The position numbers were made by a program, and so were the translations under genes. Below, piece after piece: positions 17,031 through 28,368 of a DNA stretch of 41,764 nt (positions within the stretch are counted from its first letter, which is position 1; each line of letters begins with the position of its first letter). Location: positions 1 through 41,764 of the forward strand of contig JAHIRY010000027.1 in assembly GCA_018818405.1 (NCBI GenBank). Reading direction: 5' to 3'. The DNA comes from Patescibacteria group bacterium (GTDB taxonomy: Bacteria > Patescibacteriota > Patescibacteriia > UBA11705 > JABHMO01). Below the pieces are notes generated by a model, which saw only the letters and a program-made list of their open reading frames with translations, was not told where the DNA came from and did no database searches.

Positions 17031-18509
17031 ATGATAGACCCATCAATCAAAGCCGCGATCAAGCAAATTTGCGCGGAAAAAGGACTTTCCGAAGAATCTG
17101 TCCTCGAAACAATCAATTCCGCATTGGCAGCCGCTTACCGAAAAGATTTCGGCGACAAAATGCAAAATATTCAGGCTGAATTTGAATTGGACAAAGGAAC
17201 AATAAAAATTTTCGATGTAAAAGAAGTTGTGACAGACCTGTCTCCCGAAGAATTGGCCGCAATGGAAGAAATGCGATTGAAGCGTGAAGCGATCAAAGAA
17301 GCGCTGGAAAAAGGAGAAATTACGCCCGAAGAATTGAAAAAACAGCGGGATGAAGAAGAAATAAAATCAGCTGAAGCAAAGGAAGAAAAAGCCGAAGGCG
17401 AGGAAGCGGAAGAAGAACGGCATTTCAATCCGAAAACGGAAATTCAAATTTCAGACGCGAAAAAAATCGATGAAAAATATGAAATCGGAGATTTTGTAAA
17501 AACCGAATTGGCAATTCCCGGAGAATTCGGCCGAATGGCAGCGCAAACCGCGAAGCAAGTGATCATTCAGCGACTGCGCGAAGCGGAAAGAAATATCATT
17601 TATCAATCATTCAAAGACAAAGAAGGCGAAATTCTCAACGGCATGGTTCAAAAAATCGAAGGCCGCAACATTATAATTGATCTGGACAATGCGACCGCCA
17701 TCATGCCGCCGTTCGAACAAATCAGACGGGAAAATTACCGCATCGGCGACAGAATAAAAATTCTGCTCGTCAGCGTTTCTCTCACAACCCGCGGACCGGA
17801 ATTGATCGTTTCTCGCGCCAGCACGGACTTTGTAAAAAAACTTTTTACTTTGGAAATTCCGGAAATCTCCAATAATACGATTGAAATAAAAGAAATCGCC
17901 AGAGAAGCCGGCTCTCGAACAAAACTTGCCGTATTTACGGCTGACGAAAACATTGATCCCATCGGATCATGCATCGGACAGCGCGGCGCCCGCATTCAGA
18001 CTATCATCCAAGAATTGGGCGGAGAAAAAATCGACATTATCGAATATAGCGAAGATCCGAAAAAATTCATTACAAATTCATTGTTGCCCGCTAAAATCAC
18101 AAGCGTTGAACTCAATGAATCTGACAAAACTGCGGAAGTCTCGGTTCCGCAGGATCAATTATCATTAACGATCGGACGCGCCGGACAAAATGTCCGACTC
18201 GCCTCGAAAATCACCGGCTGGACAATCAAAATAAAAGAAGCCGCGGCTGAAGCTCAACCGGAAACTGAAACAACCGAGAAAACGGAAGAACAGCCGGCAG
18301 TTGAAGCGGAAAAACCAAAGGCTAAAAAGAAATCCAAGAAAAAAGAAACTTCAGACGAAGCGGAATCAACGAAAACCGAGCCGGTTGCCGAGAAGAAATC
18401 CGCCAAGAAAAAGAAATCTGAAAAAGTTGAAGCGGAAAAAAAAGAAGAAGAACCGATGAAAGAAGCGGAACAAGCCGCGGAAACTTCAGAAGAAAAAATC
18501 GCTGAATAA
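17031..18509 (+). CDS. nusA: Transcription termination/antitermination factor NusA, with lineage insert and Lys/Glu-rich tail
   Basis: LSEESVLETINSALAAAYRKDFG; GEFGRMAAQTAKQVIIQRLREAERN; LIVSRASTDFVKKLFTLEIPEI..N.IEIKEIAREAGSRTKLAVF; DPIGSCIGQRGARIQTIIQELGGEKIDIIEYSEDP; LTIGRAGQNVRLASKITGW. Confidence 0.97.
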   Translation: MIDPSIKAAIKQICAEKGLSEESVLETINSALAAAYRKDFGDKMQNIQAEFELDKGTIKIFDVKEVVTDLSPEELAAMEEMRLKREAIKEALEKGEITPEELKKQRDEEEIKSAEAKEEKAEGEEAEEERHFNPKTEIQISDAKKIDEKYEIGDFVKTELAIPGEFGRMAAQTAKQVIIQRLREAERNIIYQSFKDKEGEILNGMVQKIEGRNIIIDLDNATAIMPPFEQIRRENYRIGDRIKILLVSVSLTTRGPELIVSRASTDFVKKLFTLEIPEISNNTIEIKEIAREAGSRTKLAVFTADENIDPIGSCIGQRGARIQTIIQELGGEKIDIIEYSEDPKKFITNSLLPAKITSVELNESDKTAEVSVPQDQLSLTIGRAGQNVRLASKITGWTIKIKEAAAEAQPETETTEKTEEQPAVEAEKPKAKKKSKKKETSDEAESTKTEPVAEKKSAKKKKSEKVEAEKKEEEPMKEAEQAAETSEEKIAE

Positions 18510-18557
18510 ACTTTCATTCGAAAAAATTAATTTTATTTTTCCAATTACTTCACAATT

Positions 18558-19295
18558 ATGATTCAACTTTTTAACACGGTTCTATATCAGCCCATTTACA
18601 ATTTGCTGGTTTTTCTCTACAACATTGTGCCGGGCAATGACATCGGACTGGCGATCATCGCGCTCACAATTATAATAAAAGTAATCTTATATCCATTCGG
18701 AGTTCAGGCGATAAAAGCGCAAAAACAATTGCAAGACATTCAGCCTAAACTAGATGAATTGAAATCAAAACACAAAGACGACAAAGAAAAGTTGGCATCG
18801 GAAACAATGAAAATTTACAAGGAACAAAAAGTAAATCCGCTGTCTTCCTGTCTGCCCCTGCTAATTCAATTTCCATTTCTGATCGCGGTTTATCACGCTT
18901 TTCGCACCGGTCTGGCGTCCAGCGATTTGAACCTGCTCTATTCATTCGTGCCAAATCCCGGACACATCAATTCGATTTCAGCCGGAATTATCGATCTGGC
19001 CGTTCCCAGCATTCTCCTCGCCGTTCTGGCCGGAGCCGCGCAATTCGTTCAGACAAAAATGATGCCGATGGCTCAGCCGAAAATAAAAACGGACGCGTCA
19101 AAAGACGAAAGCATGATGGCGAGCATGAACAAAAGCATGTTGTATTTCATGCCGGTAATGACAATAATAATCGGAATAAATCTGCCGGCCGGACTGACTC
19201 TTTATTGGCTACTGACAACAGTATTAACAACGGTTCAGCAAAAAATTCTTTTCCGAAAAAAACAAAACATGACGACAATAGTCGAAGCAAAATAA
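18558..19295 (+). CDS. yidC: YidC/Oxa1-family membrane insertase
   Basis: NTVLYQPIYNLLVFLYNIVPGNDIGLAIIALTIIIKVILYPF..QAIKAQKQLQDIQPKLDELKSKHKDDKEKLASETMKIYKEQKVNPLSSCLPLLIQFPFLIAVYH. Confidence 0.97.
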   Translation: MIQLFNTVLYQPIYNLLVFLYNIVPGNDIGLAIIALTIIIKVILYPFGVQAIKAQKQLQDIQPKLDELKSKHKDDKEKLASETMKIYKEQKVNPLSSCLPLLIQFPFLIAVYHAFRTGLASSDLNLLYSFVPNPGHINSISAGIIDLAVPSILLAVLAGAAQFVQTKMMPMAQPKIKTDASKDESMMASMNKSMLYFMPVMTIIIGINLPAGLTLYWLLTTVLTTVQQKILFRKKQNMTTIVEAK

Positions 19296-19296
19296 A

Positions 19297-19608
19297 ATGA
19301 TTATCAACTTTCAAAAATTAAAAAACTTGCCGGTGGAAACGGAAAAAGGCATTCACCTCGGAGATCTTATCGACATTGAAATCAATGTCAACGACCATTC
19401 GATAACGAAATATCTGGCCAATGACAAAAAATATTTGATTACCGGAAATAAATTTCTCATTTCTCCGGAACAAATCATCAGCATTTCCGAAGAAAAAATC
19501 ATTGTGGCTGACAACACGGTTCTGAGCGAAGAACAAGAAAAAGCAACGCCAGCGCTCAATGTGGAAGAAGCGGGAATAATCAACGCAAAATTGGAAAACC
19601 GGTTATGA
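19297..19608 (+). CDS. PRC-barrel-like small protein
   Basis: NFQKLKNLPVETEKGIHLGDLIDIEINVNDHSITKYLAN...PEQIISISEEKIIVADNTV. Confidence 0.6.
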   Translation: MIINFQKLKNLPVETEKGIHLGDLIDIEINVNDHSITKYLANDKKYLITGNKFLISPEQIISISEEKIIVADNTVLSEEQEKATPALNVEEAGIINAKLENRL

Positions 19609-19609
19609 T

Positions 19610-20596
19610 ATGCGAAAAATTGAAAAAAACATTTCAGAAACTCTCGCGTATTTCAACCTTTTCCAAATGCCGCTGACATCATGGGAAATATACAAAAATC
19701 TTTTTAATCCCGAGAAAAATTATTTTTTTTCCGAAATTCTGGAAACATTGGAAAACATGAAAAATAAAAGTCTTCACGAACAAGAAGGCTTTTATTTTTT
19801 TGCCGGAGAAGAAAAAAATATCGCGATTCGAAAAGAGCGATATCTCATTGCAAATGAAAAAATAAAAAAAGCGCGCCAATATTTGCGACTCATCGGAATT
19901 CTGCCGTTCGTTCGCGCGATTTTCATCTGCAATGATCTCGGCTATCTTAATGCTCCGGAAGGAAGCGACATTGATCTGGCAATCATCGCGAAAAAGAATA
20001 GAATTTGGACGGCAAGATTTTTTTCAACTCTGCTCATGGCTATTCTCCGAAAAAGACCAACAGCAAAATCGCGCAAAAATAAAATTTGTCTGAGTTTTTA
20101 TATAACTGAAGACAATCTGAGTCTGGAAAAAATCGCATATGAAAATGACATTCATTTCGTTTATTGGATCAATCAATTCATGCCGATTTTCCAAATGGAA
20201 AATCTGGCTGAACGGTTCTCAACGGAAAATGAATGGACGCGCCGATTTCTGCCACATTCATATCCCCACAAAACAAATGATCGCTGGTCAATAAAAATAA
20301 ATTCTTTCGCAAAAAATACAATGGAATTTTTCATCAAAGGAAAACTCGGAGATTTGCTCGAAACAATCTTGAAAAAAATCCAACTGAAACTTTTTCCCCG
20401 AACACTGGAGCTTAAAAAACTTGAAGAAAATACGGATGTAATTATCAATGACAAAATTCTGAAATTCCATTGCAAAGATTGCCGGCTGGAAATCAAGAAA
20501 AATTGGAAAGAAAAAACCGGCCGAAATGTTATCCGGCCGGATTATTTTCCCCTTGATTCAAAAAGTTCGGCAGCGCGAGAAGTCAAAACTCTTTGA
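19610..20596 (+). CDS. Nucleotidyltransferase-fold protein (MNT-like)
   Basis: GYLNAPEGSDIDLAIIAKKNRIWTARFF resembles GS-x-D-x-D nucleotidyltransferase motif; N-terminal winged-helix-like region. Confidence 0.6.
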   Translation: MRKIEKNISETLAYFNLFQMPLTSWEIYKNLFNPEKNYFFSEILETLENMKNKSLHEQEGFYFFAGEEKNIAIRKERYLIANEKIKKARQYLRLIGILPFVRAIFICNDLGYLNAPEGSDIDLAIIAKKNRIWTARFFSTLLMAILRKRPTAKSRKNKICLSFYITEDNLSLEKIAYENDIHFVYWINQFMPIFQMENLAERFSTENEWTRRFLPHSYPHKTNDRWSIKINSFAKNTMEFFIKGKLGDLLETILKKIQLKLFPRTLELKKLEENTDVIINDKILKFHCKDCRLEIKKNWKEKTGRNVIRPDYFPLDSKSSAAREVKTL

Positions 20597-21001
20597 TTCG
20601 CCCTTGTATGAAATCGATCCTCCGATTCGATCATTGATGGGAGCGTGCGCAATGGAAACGGAAATATTCGGCTCCAGACGTTGGACAGATCCTTCGCATC
20701 CATTGATATCGTAGGAAATGTCGCTGATCGACGCGCGACTTTGATTGAAAATTTTTATCCCGTTTTTATCAGCTGAAATTTCCATTTCATCCCATGAATA
20801 TTGGCAGAGGAGCTGACGCTCGAAATTTGATTCTTCGGCTGCCTCATCGATAAAATAGATAAAAAAGAAAATCAAAACAAATACTAAAATAAACGGCCAT
20901 ATTCCAACAGCTGAAATTCCGCGAAAACCATGATTTTTCAGCGACAGCGCCAGCCCCGCTAACAACAAAACCAAACTCAAAGTTATAAGATAACTTGCCA
21001 T
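20558..21001 (-). CDS. Hypothetical membrane protein
   Basis: Start at MASYLITLSLVLLLAGLALS supported by CGGAGG-N6-ATG; two hydrophobic segments. Confidence 0.65.
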   Translation of the reverse strand: MASYLITLSLVLLLAGLALSLKNHGFRGISAVGIWPFILVFVLIFFFIYFIDEAAEESNFERQLLCQYSWDEMEISADKNGIKIFNQSRASISDISYDINGCEGSVQRLEPNISVSIAHAPINDRIGGSISYKGESKSFDFSRCRTF

Positions 21002-21051
21002 GATAAACCTCCGTTGTTCATTCGTTAGTGGTTGCGGTGAAAGATTCCCTT

Positions 21052-21504
21052 TTATCGTTTTGCGATTTTCTCGCATTTCTTGAAATTCAACTCAAATTCA
21101 AGTTCTCCCGTTCTCAACGTTGCGGTTGGAAGCGATCGTATCCAGCTTTGATCGCTCACGAATATTCTGCCGCCTTCCGGCAAATTCGCGTCAATTTTCG
21201 CTGAACCGCGATCCAGAAACACCGGTTTTTCTTCCTTCCCGGTATTTTCCACCAGCAATACTTCTTGAACGGAAGTTATTTTCAACCCGTTTTCATGAAA
21301 AATACATTGTCCGCCCAGCATTTCCGGGGACAATTGCATTAAAACAACCAAATGCATCGCCAGAGACAAAAACTCCACGACCAATCCTGAGGTCAGAAAA
21401 CAATGGCGCAGTCCGTGCATTACTCTGCTTCTCTTGCAGAATAGAAACGTTGCGACAAGAAAAAAACCCAACATTTCGAAAATCACGATTCCCCAGCTGA
21501 TCAT
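21052..21504 (-). CDS. Hypothetical membrane protein
   Basis: Start at MISWGIVIFEMLGFFLVATFL supported by AAGGAGG-N4-ATG. Confidence 0.65.
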   Translation of the reverse strand: MISWGIVIFEMLGFFLVATFLFCKRSRVMHGLRHCFLTSGLVVEFLSLAMHLVVLMQLSPEMLGGQCIFHENGLKITSVQEVLLVENTGKEEKPVFLDRGSAKIDANLPEGGRIFVSDQSWIRSLPTATLRTGELEFELNFKKCEKIAKR

Positions 21505-21580
21505 GCGTCCTCCTTTTTCACGCAAATTGTCAAAAAACCATTGATTTAATGTATAATGAATATAATTAATTGTCAATCCT

Positions 21581-22876
21581 ATGCAAAAACTAAAACAAAT
21601 CATCGATTATCTTATTTATCTTCTGATTTTTCTCCTTCCTCTGCAAACGCGCTGGATTTATCATGAAGGAATATTGAACGGAGAACCGTGGGAATACGGC
21701 GCATTTTCCCTGTATGCCACGGAAATTCTGTTCGGCGTTATTTTGATTCTCTCCATAATTCATCTGATCGGAACATGGAAATCGAAATTTTCAAAGCCGG
21801 ATAAACGAAGAATTTTCCGCGTTTCCATTTTGATAATTTTTATCTTATTTTTCATTCTCAACGCTTTTTTCGCGATCAACTCTTCCATCGCTATTTACAA
21901 ATTCGTCCAGCTCATTCTCGCAACCGCTTTTTTCATAATAATTTTAATCAGCCGGCTTGATCTCAAAAAAATTTCCTGGGCGATCGCGCTGAGCGCCCTG
22001 TATCAAAGCATTGTCGCGATTCAGCAATTCATCGGACAGAAAGTTATTGCCAATAAATGGCTGGGAATGTCAGCGCAAGATCCGGCAACGCTCGGAGTTC
22101 CGGTGATCGAATCAGCTGGAATTCGCACGCTTCGCAGTTTCGGCACAATGCCGCATCCGAATATTTTGGCCGGATTTCTTCTCATCAGCTTAATAGTTAT
22201 CATCGGTTTGTACGCCATGACAAAAATTTCCAAACGAAAAAAACTATTGCAGCTTTTATTCACAATAAATTTCATCGGACTGCTCACCGCTTTTTCCCGC
22301 TCAGCCCTTCTGGCTTTTGCTGTCGTCACAATTTTCATGGCTTTTTATTTCAGCAAAGACAAAATCATGAGTCGCGCGACAACCAAATTCATCATCATCG
22401 CGATTTTCATTTTCATATTATTTTCCGTTTCTTTTCCAAATCTTATGGCAGCGCGCGCGTTCGGCGAAGGAAGACTCGAAGTTCAATCCAACGCTTCCCG
22501 GCTGGAGCAATACAATGAATTCGCAAAAATATTTTCAAACCGTTGGCTCATCGGCGTCGGTCTCGAAAATTATTCCTTGGCGGTGAATGAAATCAATCCG
22601 AATCAGCCGGCTTGGAATTATCAACCGATTCACAATGTTTATCTGCTGATAATTACTGAACTCGGTATTGCCGGAATCGCAATTCTCGGATTGCTCGGAT
22701 TTATGATTTTCAAATTGATAAAACTTCAGAAAAACAAAAATTATTATCTTCCCTGCCTGGTCGCGCTCGGATTTCTCGCTCTGTTCGACCATTATTTATG
22801 GAGCTTTTATTTCGGAATAATGTTCTGCGCGCTGATCCTCGGACTGGCGCTAACCGAGCAATCGGGAAAAAAATAA
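21581..22876 (+). CDS. O-antigen ligase/polymerase family protein
   Basis: Multiple TM helices; GTMPHPNILAGFLLISLIVII; FSRSALLAFAVV; IGVGLENY...QPIHNVYLLIITELGIAGIAILG. Confidence 0.88.
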   Translation: MQKLKQIIDYLIYLLIFLLPLQTRWIYHEGILNGEPWEYGAFSLYATEILFGVILILSIIHLIGTWKSKFSKPDKRRIFRVSILIIFILFFILNAFFAINSSIAIYKFVQLILATAFFIIILISRLDLKKISWAIALSALYQSIVAIQQFIGQKVIANKWLGMSAQDPATLGVPVIESAGIRTLRSFGTMPHPNILAGFLLISLIVIIGLYAMTKISKRKKLLQLLFTINFIGLLTAFSRSALLAFAVVTIFMAFYFSKDKIMSRATTKFIIIAIFIFILFSVSFPNLMAARAFGEGRLEVQSNASRLEQYNEFAKIFSNRWLIGVGLENYSLAVNEINPNQPAWNYQPIHNVYLLIITELGIAGIAILGLLGFMIFKLIKLQKNKNYYLPCLVALGFLALFDHYLWSFYFGIMFCALILGLALTEQSGKK

Positions 22877-22877
22877 T

Positions 22878-23879
22878 ATGAATAAAATTTCTGAAAAATA
22901 TTTCGGCAAGCACACTTTTCATCCTGATATAAAAAAAATCACTGCCCAAACAATCGATGAAACCGGATTCAAAATCAAAAAGGAAATCTGGCGCGGCATT
23001 ATTTATGACAAAAATAAAGTCGGCAGTTTGATTTATTCAGGCGAATATAATGCAAAACCGGCAATTCTAAAAATTCAAGGTTTGAAACCGGAGATTGACG
23101 AAATTGATATTTTCAATCTATTCAAAAAAAATAATCTCAGCGCAAAAATAAAACTTCCGGAATTATTCGCCAAGAAAAAATATTCACGAAAAACCGGATT
23201 CGGCTATTTGATCATGGAAAATATTCCGCAAAAGAAAATTTTTGCGCCTCCATTTGCTTCGGAAAAACAAATCAAGCTGTTTTGTGAATTTTACAATGAA
23301 TATCGCGAAAAAGTTTTTGCGGTTCCCTGGTGGAAAAATAGTATCAATACTGAAAAATTCATCTTGCAGAGACTGGCGGGCTGGATCAAAATCAGCAAAC
23401 ACAAAAAATTTTGGGATGAAAATCTCCAAGGAATCCGCGTAAAACAATTCAGAAAAATCATCAAAGCAAATTCCGATAAAATACCCATGGTCTTCTCCCG
23501 CGGACATCTGTCTTGCAATGATCTGTATCTTCAAAAAAACAAATTCGTTCTTCTCTCAAATTTATTCTGGAGCTGGCGGCCGAAATATTATGATCTGGCG
23601 TTCAATCTCTGGGCGTGTCTGTTAAAACTTCCGGCTGATTATTCATTTGAAAAAACGATTCTCTTTTTGGAAAAATGGATTACGGCTTATCGCTCCATTC
23701 CATGGATAAAAAAACAAAAAGATTTTGATGAAATTTTTTATATTTTATTGCTGGAAAGATTGCTCGGATCTCTTGTCATCGATGTTCGCGCGGGCAATCA
23801 ACCGAAAAGTGAACAAAAAAAACTTTTTGAACTTCATTTGAAACTTTTTGATTATTTTGCTAAATTAATTCAAGGGTAA
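22878..23879 (+). CDS. Hypothetical protein, possible aminoglycoside-phosphotransferase/kinase-like fold
   Basis: KPAILKIQGL; FSRGHLSCNDLYLQKNKFVLLSNLFWSWRPKYYDLAFNLWACLLKLP resembles a degenerate HGDL..N...D....P..YDLA pattern. Confidence 0.5.
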   Translation: MNKISEKYFGKHTFHPDIKKITAQTIDETGFKIKKEIWRGIIYDKNKVGSLIYSGEYNAKPAILKIQGLKPEIDEIDIFNLFKKNNLSAKIKLPELFAKKKYSRKTGFGYLIMENIPQKKIFAPPFASEKQIKLFCEFYNEYREKVFAVPWWKNSINTEKFILQRLAGWIKISKHKKFWDENLQGIRVKQFRKIIKANSDKIPMVFSRGHLSCNDLYLQKNKFVLLSNLFWSWRPKYYDLAFNLWACLLKLPADYSFEKTILFLEKWITAYRSIPWIKKQKDFDEIFYILLLERLLGSLVIDVRAGNQPKSEQKKLFELHLKLFDYFAKLIQG

Positions 23880-23907
23880 TTGTTCTCTCAAAACAAAGGA
23901 GCCGAAA

Positions 23908-24471
23908 ATGAAAGAAAAACATGGCGCCGCGATTCTCGGTTATGGAGTACCGCCGGACATTTTCAAGGATGGAAATTACAACCGCTACCTGGAGAATGCC
24001 TGGCTGGCGATCAATCTCAGCCAATGCGAGGAATTACTTCTGAGCGGCGGACATACAAATATTCATTATCCCGAAAAATCGGAAGCCGAAGAAATGCACA
24101 AGTATTTGATGACAATACCGGGATTCAGAGAATCCGGAATCATCGTTTTCAAAAATGAAGATTCCATCACCAGCTGGGAAAACATCAAATGGATTGATTG
24201 CATGATACGCGAAAATTCTCTCACTCACATCACTATTCATGGCGAGTTTTCACGCCGACGCAAAGTCAGGCTTCTCTGTCGCAGAATCCTTTCGCGCCAA
24301 GTCAAGGCAACTGTGAACGTCATTGATTTCGACCGCTCGCGAACGATTTTTTCCGATCTGAAGCAAATGATTGATTTTTTCGCCACTTTGTTGCAATTCA
24401 TGTTTCCAAAAATTCGCGACCTTCGCCATTGGCGGCAAATGCGCCATATCAAAAAAGTTTCACAACCGTAA
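23908..24471 (+). CDS. YdcF/DUF218-like protein
   Basis: AAILGYGVPPDIF..GNYNRYLENAWLAINLSQCEELLLSGGHTN...SEAEEMHKYL...GIIVFKNEDSITSWENIKW; SD GGAG-N7-ATG. Confidence 0.75.
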   Translation: MKEKHGAAILGYGVPPDIFKDGNYNRYLENAWLAINLSQCEELLLSGGHTNIHYPEKSEAEEMHKYLMTIPGFRESGIIVFKNEDSITSWENIKWIDCMIRENSLTHITIHGEFSRRRKVRLLCRRILSRQVKATVNVIDFDRSRTIFSDLKQMIDFFATLLQFMFPKIRDLRHWRQMRHIKKVSQP

Positions 24472-24482
24472 AAAACAATTTC

Positions 24483-24512
24483 CAAGGCTGTCTAACAGCC
24501 TTTCTTTTTTTC
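24483..24512 (+). terminator. Intrinsic terminator
   Basis: AAGGCTGTCTAACAGCCTTTCTTTTTTTCC. Confidence 0.8.
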
Positions 24513-24676
24513 CGAAAAATGTCATAAAATAAATCGCCGGACCAAACTTGACGAACAGCGGTTTTTTATTATAAGATTGTGATTGCAAAATAGCGCTCGA
24601 AATTATTAATTGCTAAAACGGATATGAAGAATATTTAATTTAACCGAAATATTTTCATGTCTGCAAAATCAAAAAT

Positions 24677-24964
24677 ATGATCAAACCATTGAATGACCAT
24701 GTGGTCGTAAAACCGATCGCCAAGGAAGAAAAAACTTCCGCCGGAATTATTCTTCCGGACACCGTTAACAAAGAAAAACCCGAGCAAGGCGAAGTGATTG
24801 CCGTGGGACCGGGAAAATTGCTGGAAAACGGAACGCGCGCAACAATGTCAATTCAGCCGGGAGACAAAGTCATATTTACAAAATATTCTCCTCATGAAGT
24901 CAAGATCGACAAAGAAGAATATTTGATTTTGAGCGAAGCTGATATTTTGGCGGTAATTGAATGA
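24677..24964 (+). CDS. groES: Co-chaperonin GroES
   Basis: MIKPLNDHVVVKPIAKEEKTSAGIILPDTVNKEKPEQGEVIAVGPGK...GDKVIFTKYSPHEVKIDKEEYLILSEADILAVIE. Confidence 0.98.
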   Translation: MIKPLNDHVVVKPIAKEEKTSAGIILPDTVNKEKPEQGEVIAVGPGKLLENGTRATMSIQPGDKVIFTKYSPHEVKIDKEEYLILSEADILAVIE

Positions 24965-26851
<1,887 letters not shown>

Positions 26852-26867
26852 AGCGAGCGGGTGCCAG

Positions 26868-26938
26868 GAAACCAGTGACCCGGGAACCAGGAATCCGGAT
26901 AGCCTGGTCCCCTGGTTCCCGGATAGCCTGGTAGCCTG
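26868..26938 (+). repeat. GC-rich CCAGG/CCTGG repeat with inverted arms after groEL
   Basis: CCAGGAAACCAGTGACCCGGGAACCAGGAATCCGGATAGCCTGGTCCCCTGGTTCCCGGATAGCCTGGTAGCCTG; GGGAACCAGG/CCTGGTTCCC. Confidence 0.7.
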
Positions 26939-26960
26939 AAATCACAACTAGCAAATTAAA

Positions 26961-26999
26961 AAGCGGCGACCCATGCTGGAGTCGCCGCTTATGTTTTTT
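26961..26999. terminator. Strong terminator hairpin between groEL and convergent gene
   Basis: AAGCGGCGAC CCATGCTGGA GTCGCCGCTT ATGTTTTTTT. Confidence 0.85.
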
Positions 27000-27002
27000 T
27001 CG

Positions 27003-27527
27003 CTATTTCCCGCCACCCGCGCTGACCATGACGCGAAGTTGCTCTCGTGACATGAGACGCACTGACGCAGTTGAAAAATGTTCATTCCAAAGAAGAATTT
27101 CTTCGCTTCTGATCCGCCCCCGCGCGAGCAGTTCCTGAACGATTTCAAAAAACTTCAGTTCACAAGCCTTCTCGAACCCATGAAAATTGAAATCCATGCT
27201 GAACGAATAAATCGTCGAAACCTCGCTTTCTTTGAGGCAAATTCTTTGTGAGATTCGATATGCCGGCAACTTCACATGCAGCAATACCACCTGAATATGA
27301 ATGACTTGGATGCCGCTGGAATACGCGCAATCCACCACACTCCGGATCATTTCGGGAATAACCGTGCGAACTTTCTCCAGCTTTTCGCTGCGATCGTCCC
27401 TCCGAATTTGCAATGCTTTAATTTCGCGGTCACAATCGAGAATTTCCTTGAGATACAATGATTCAGTTTCGAGGCAAATCTCCAAGTCCCTGAGACTACT
27501 CTTGGTCGGAGAATACATCTCTGTCAT
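27003..27527 (-). CDS. Hypothetical protein
   Basis: 174-aa ORF, SD GGAGG-N6-ATG; upstream TTGACA-N17-TAATTT. Confidence 0.7.
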   Translation of the reverse strand: MTEMYSPTKSSLRDLEICLETESLYLKEILDCDREIKALQIRRDDRSEKLEKVRTVIPEMIRSVVDCAYSSGIQVIHIQVVLLHVKLPAYRISQRICLKESEVSTIYSFSMDFNFHGFEKACELKFFEIVQELLARGRIRSEEILLWNEHFSTASVRLMSREQLRVMVSAGGGK

Positions 27528-27621
27528 GGCCCACCTCCAGCCGTCAACTGTTAATCAGGCACTCCACTAAATTAACCCGACAAAACAATTTTGTCAATCC
27601 CGCAATTCTCAATAAATAACC

Positions 27622-27668
27622 AAAAAAAAATTGTCATACTTCGACTGGCTCAGTATGACAATTTTTTT
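27622..27668. terminator. Palindromic terminator-like repeat, copy A
   Basis: AAAAAAATTGTCATACTTCGACTGGCTCAGTATGACAATTTTTTT. Confidence 0.8.
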
Positions 27669-27669
27669 A

Positions 27670-27903
27670 TTATACGATTCCCTTGCGGATCTTTTCAATT
27701 TCCTCTTCATCTTGTTTGCTTTGCTCTTCCGCCGTTCTTTTCAACTTTACTTTTTTACTTCCTTCAATTTCATCTTCCAATTCATTGATTCTCATGTTTT
27801 TTCCTTTCGTATATTCATCCAGCCAGTCCAGATATTCATCCAGTTCTTCATTCGACAATTTTTTAATTTCCTCGGAAGACAATAATTCCCATTCTTTTGC
27901 CAT
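27670..27903 (-). CDS. Small acidic coiled-coil hypothetical protein
   Basis: MAKEWELLSSEEIKKLSNEELDEYLDWLDEYTKGKNMRINELEDEIEGSKK. Confidence 0.65.
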   Translation of the reverse strand: MAKEWELLSSEEIKKLSNEELDEYLDWLDEYTKGKNMRINELEDEIEGSKKVKLKRTAEEQSKQDEEEIEKIRKGIV

Positions 27904-27910
27904 AAAATTT

Positions 27911-28336
27911 CTAAATGTTAATTCCCTTTTCACTCAACTCTTCTTTGCTTTTCTTTATAATTTCCTGCGCTATCAATGCATATCTTCTCGCCGTTTCTCC
28001 TTGAAGTTTTTCTTTTTTCAATGCAGGCAAAATTCCGACAAGATCTTTGATTTCTTTCTTTTTGTCCGGCAAATTTCTGGCAATCAAGATTAACTTCGCG
28101 GCCACACTTCCAAATCCCGCATCTTTTACCGCATTGCTAAACGCTTCAATCTCATCTTCCAGTTTCAAATCCGCCGCTTCTTGCTCCAAACCTTCTTCTT
28201 TCGCACTCAGAACACTCGCTTCCTCGGTTAATTCAAACGCTTTTGCCTGAGGAGTTTGTTCTTTTTTCAATTCCGGCGCTTCTGCCGCCGTAGTTTCCTG
28301 TTTTGCTTGTGAAGTTTCATCTTTCATAATTTGCAT
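27911..28336 (-). CDS. Hypothetical protein of the coiled-coil cluster
   Basis: Contains AAEAPELKKEQ motif shared with adjacent genes. Confidence 0.7.
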   Translation of the reverse strand: MQIMKDETSQAKQETTAAEAPELKKEQTPQAKAFELTEEASVLSAKEEGLEQEAADLKLEDEIEAFSNAVKDAGFGSVAAKLILIARNLPDKKKEIKDLVGILPALKKEKLQGETARRYALIAQEIIKKSKEELSEKGINI

Positions 28337-28368
28337 GTTTATAAATAATTCTCCGGTAAAATAATATT

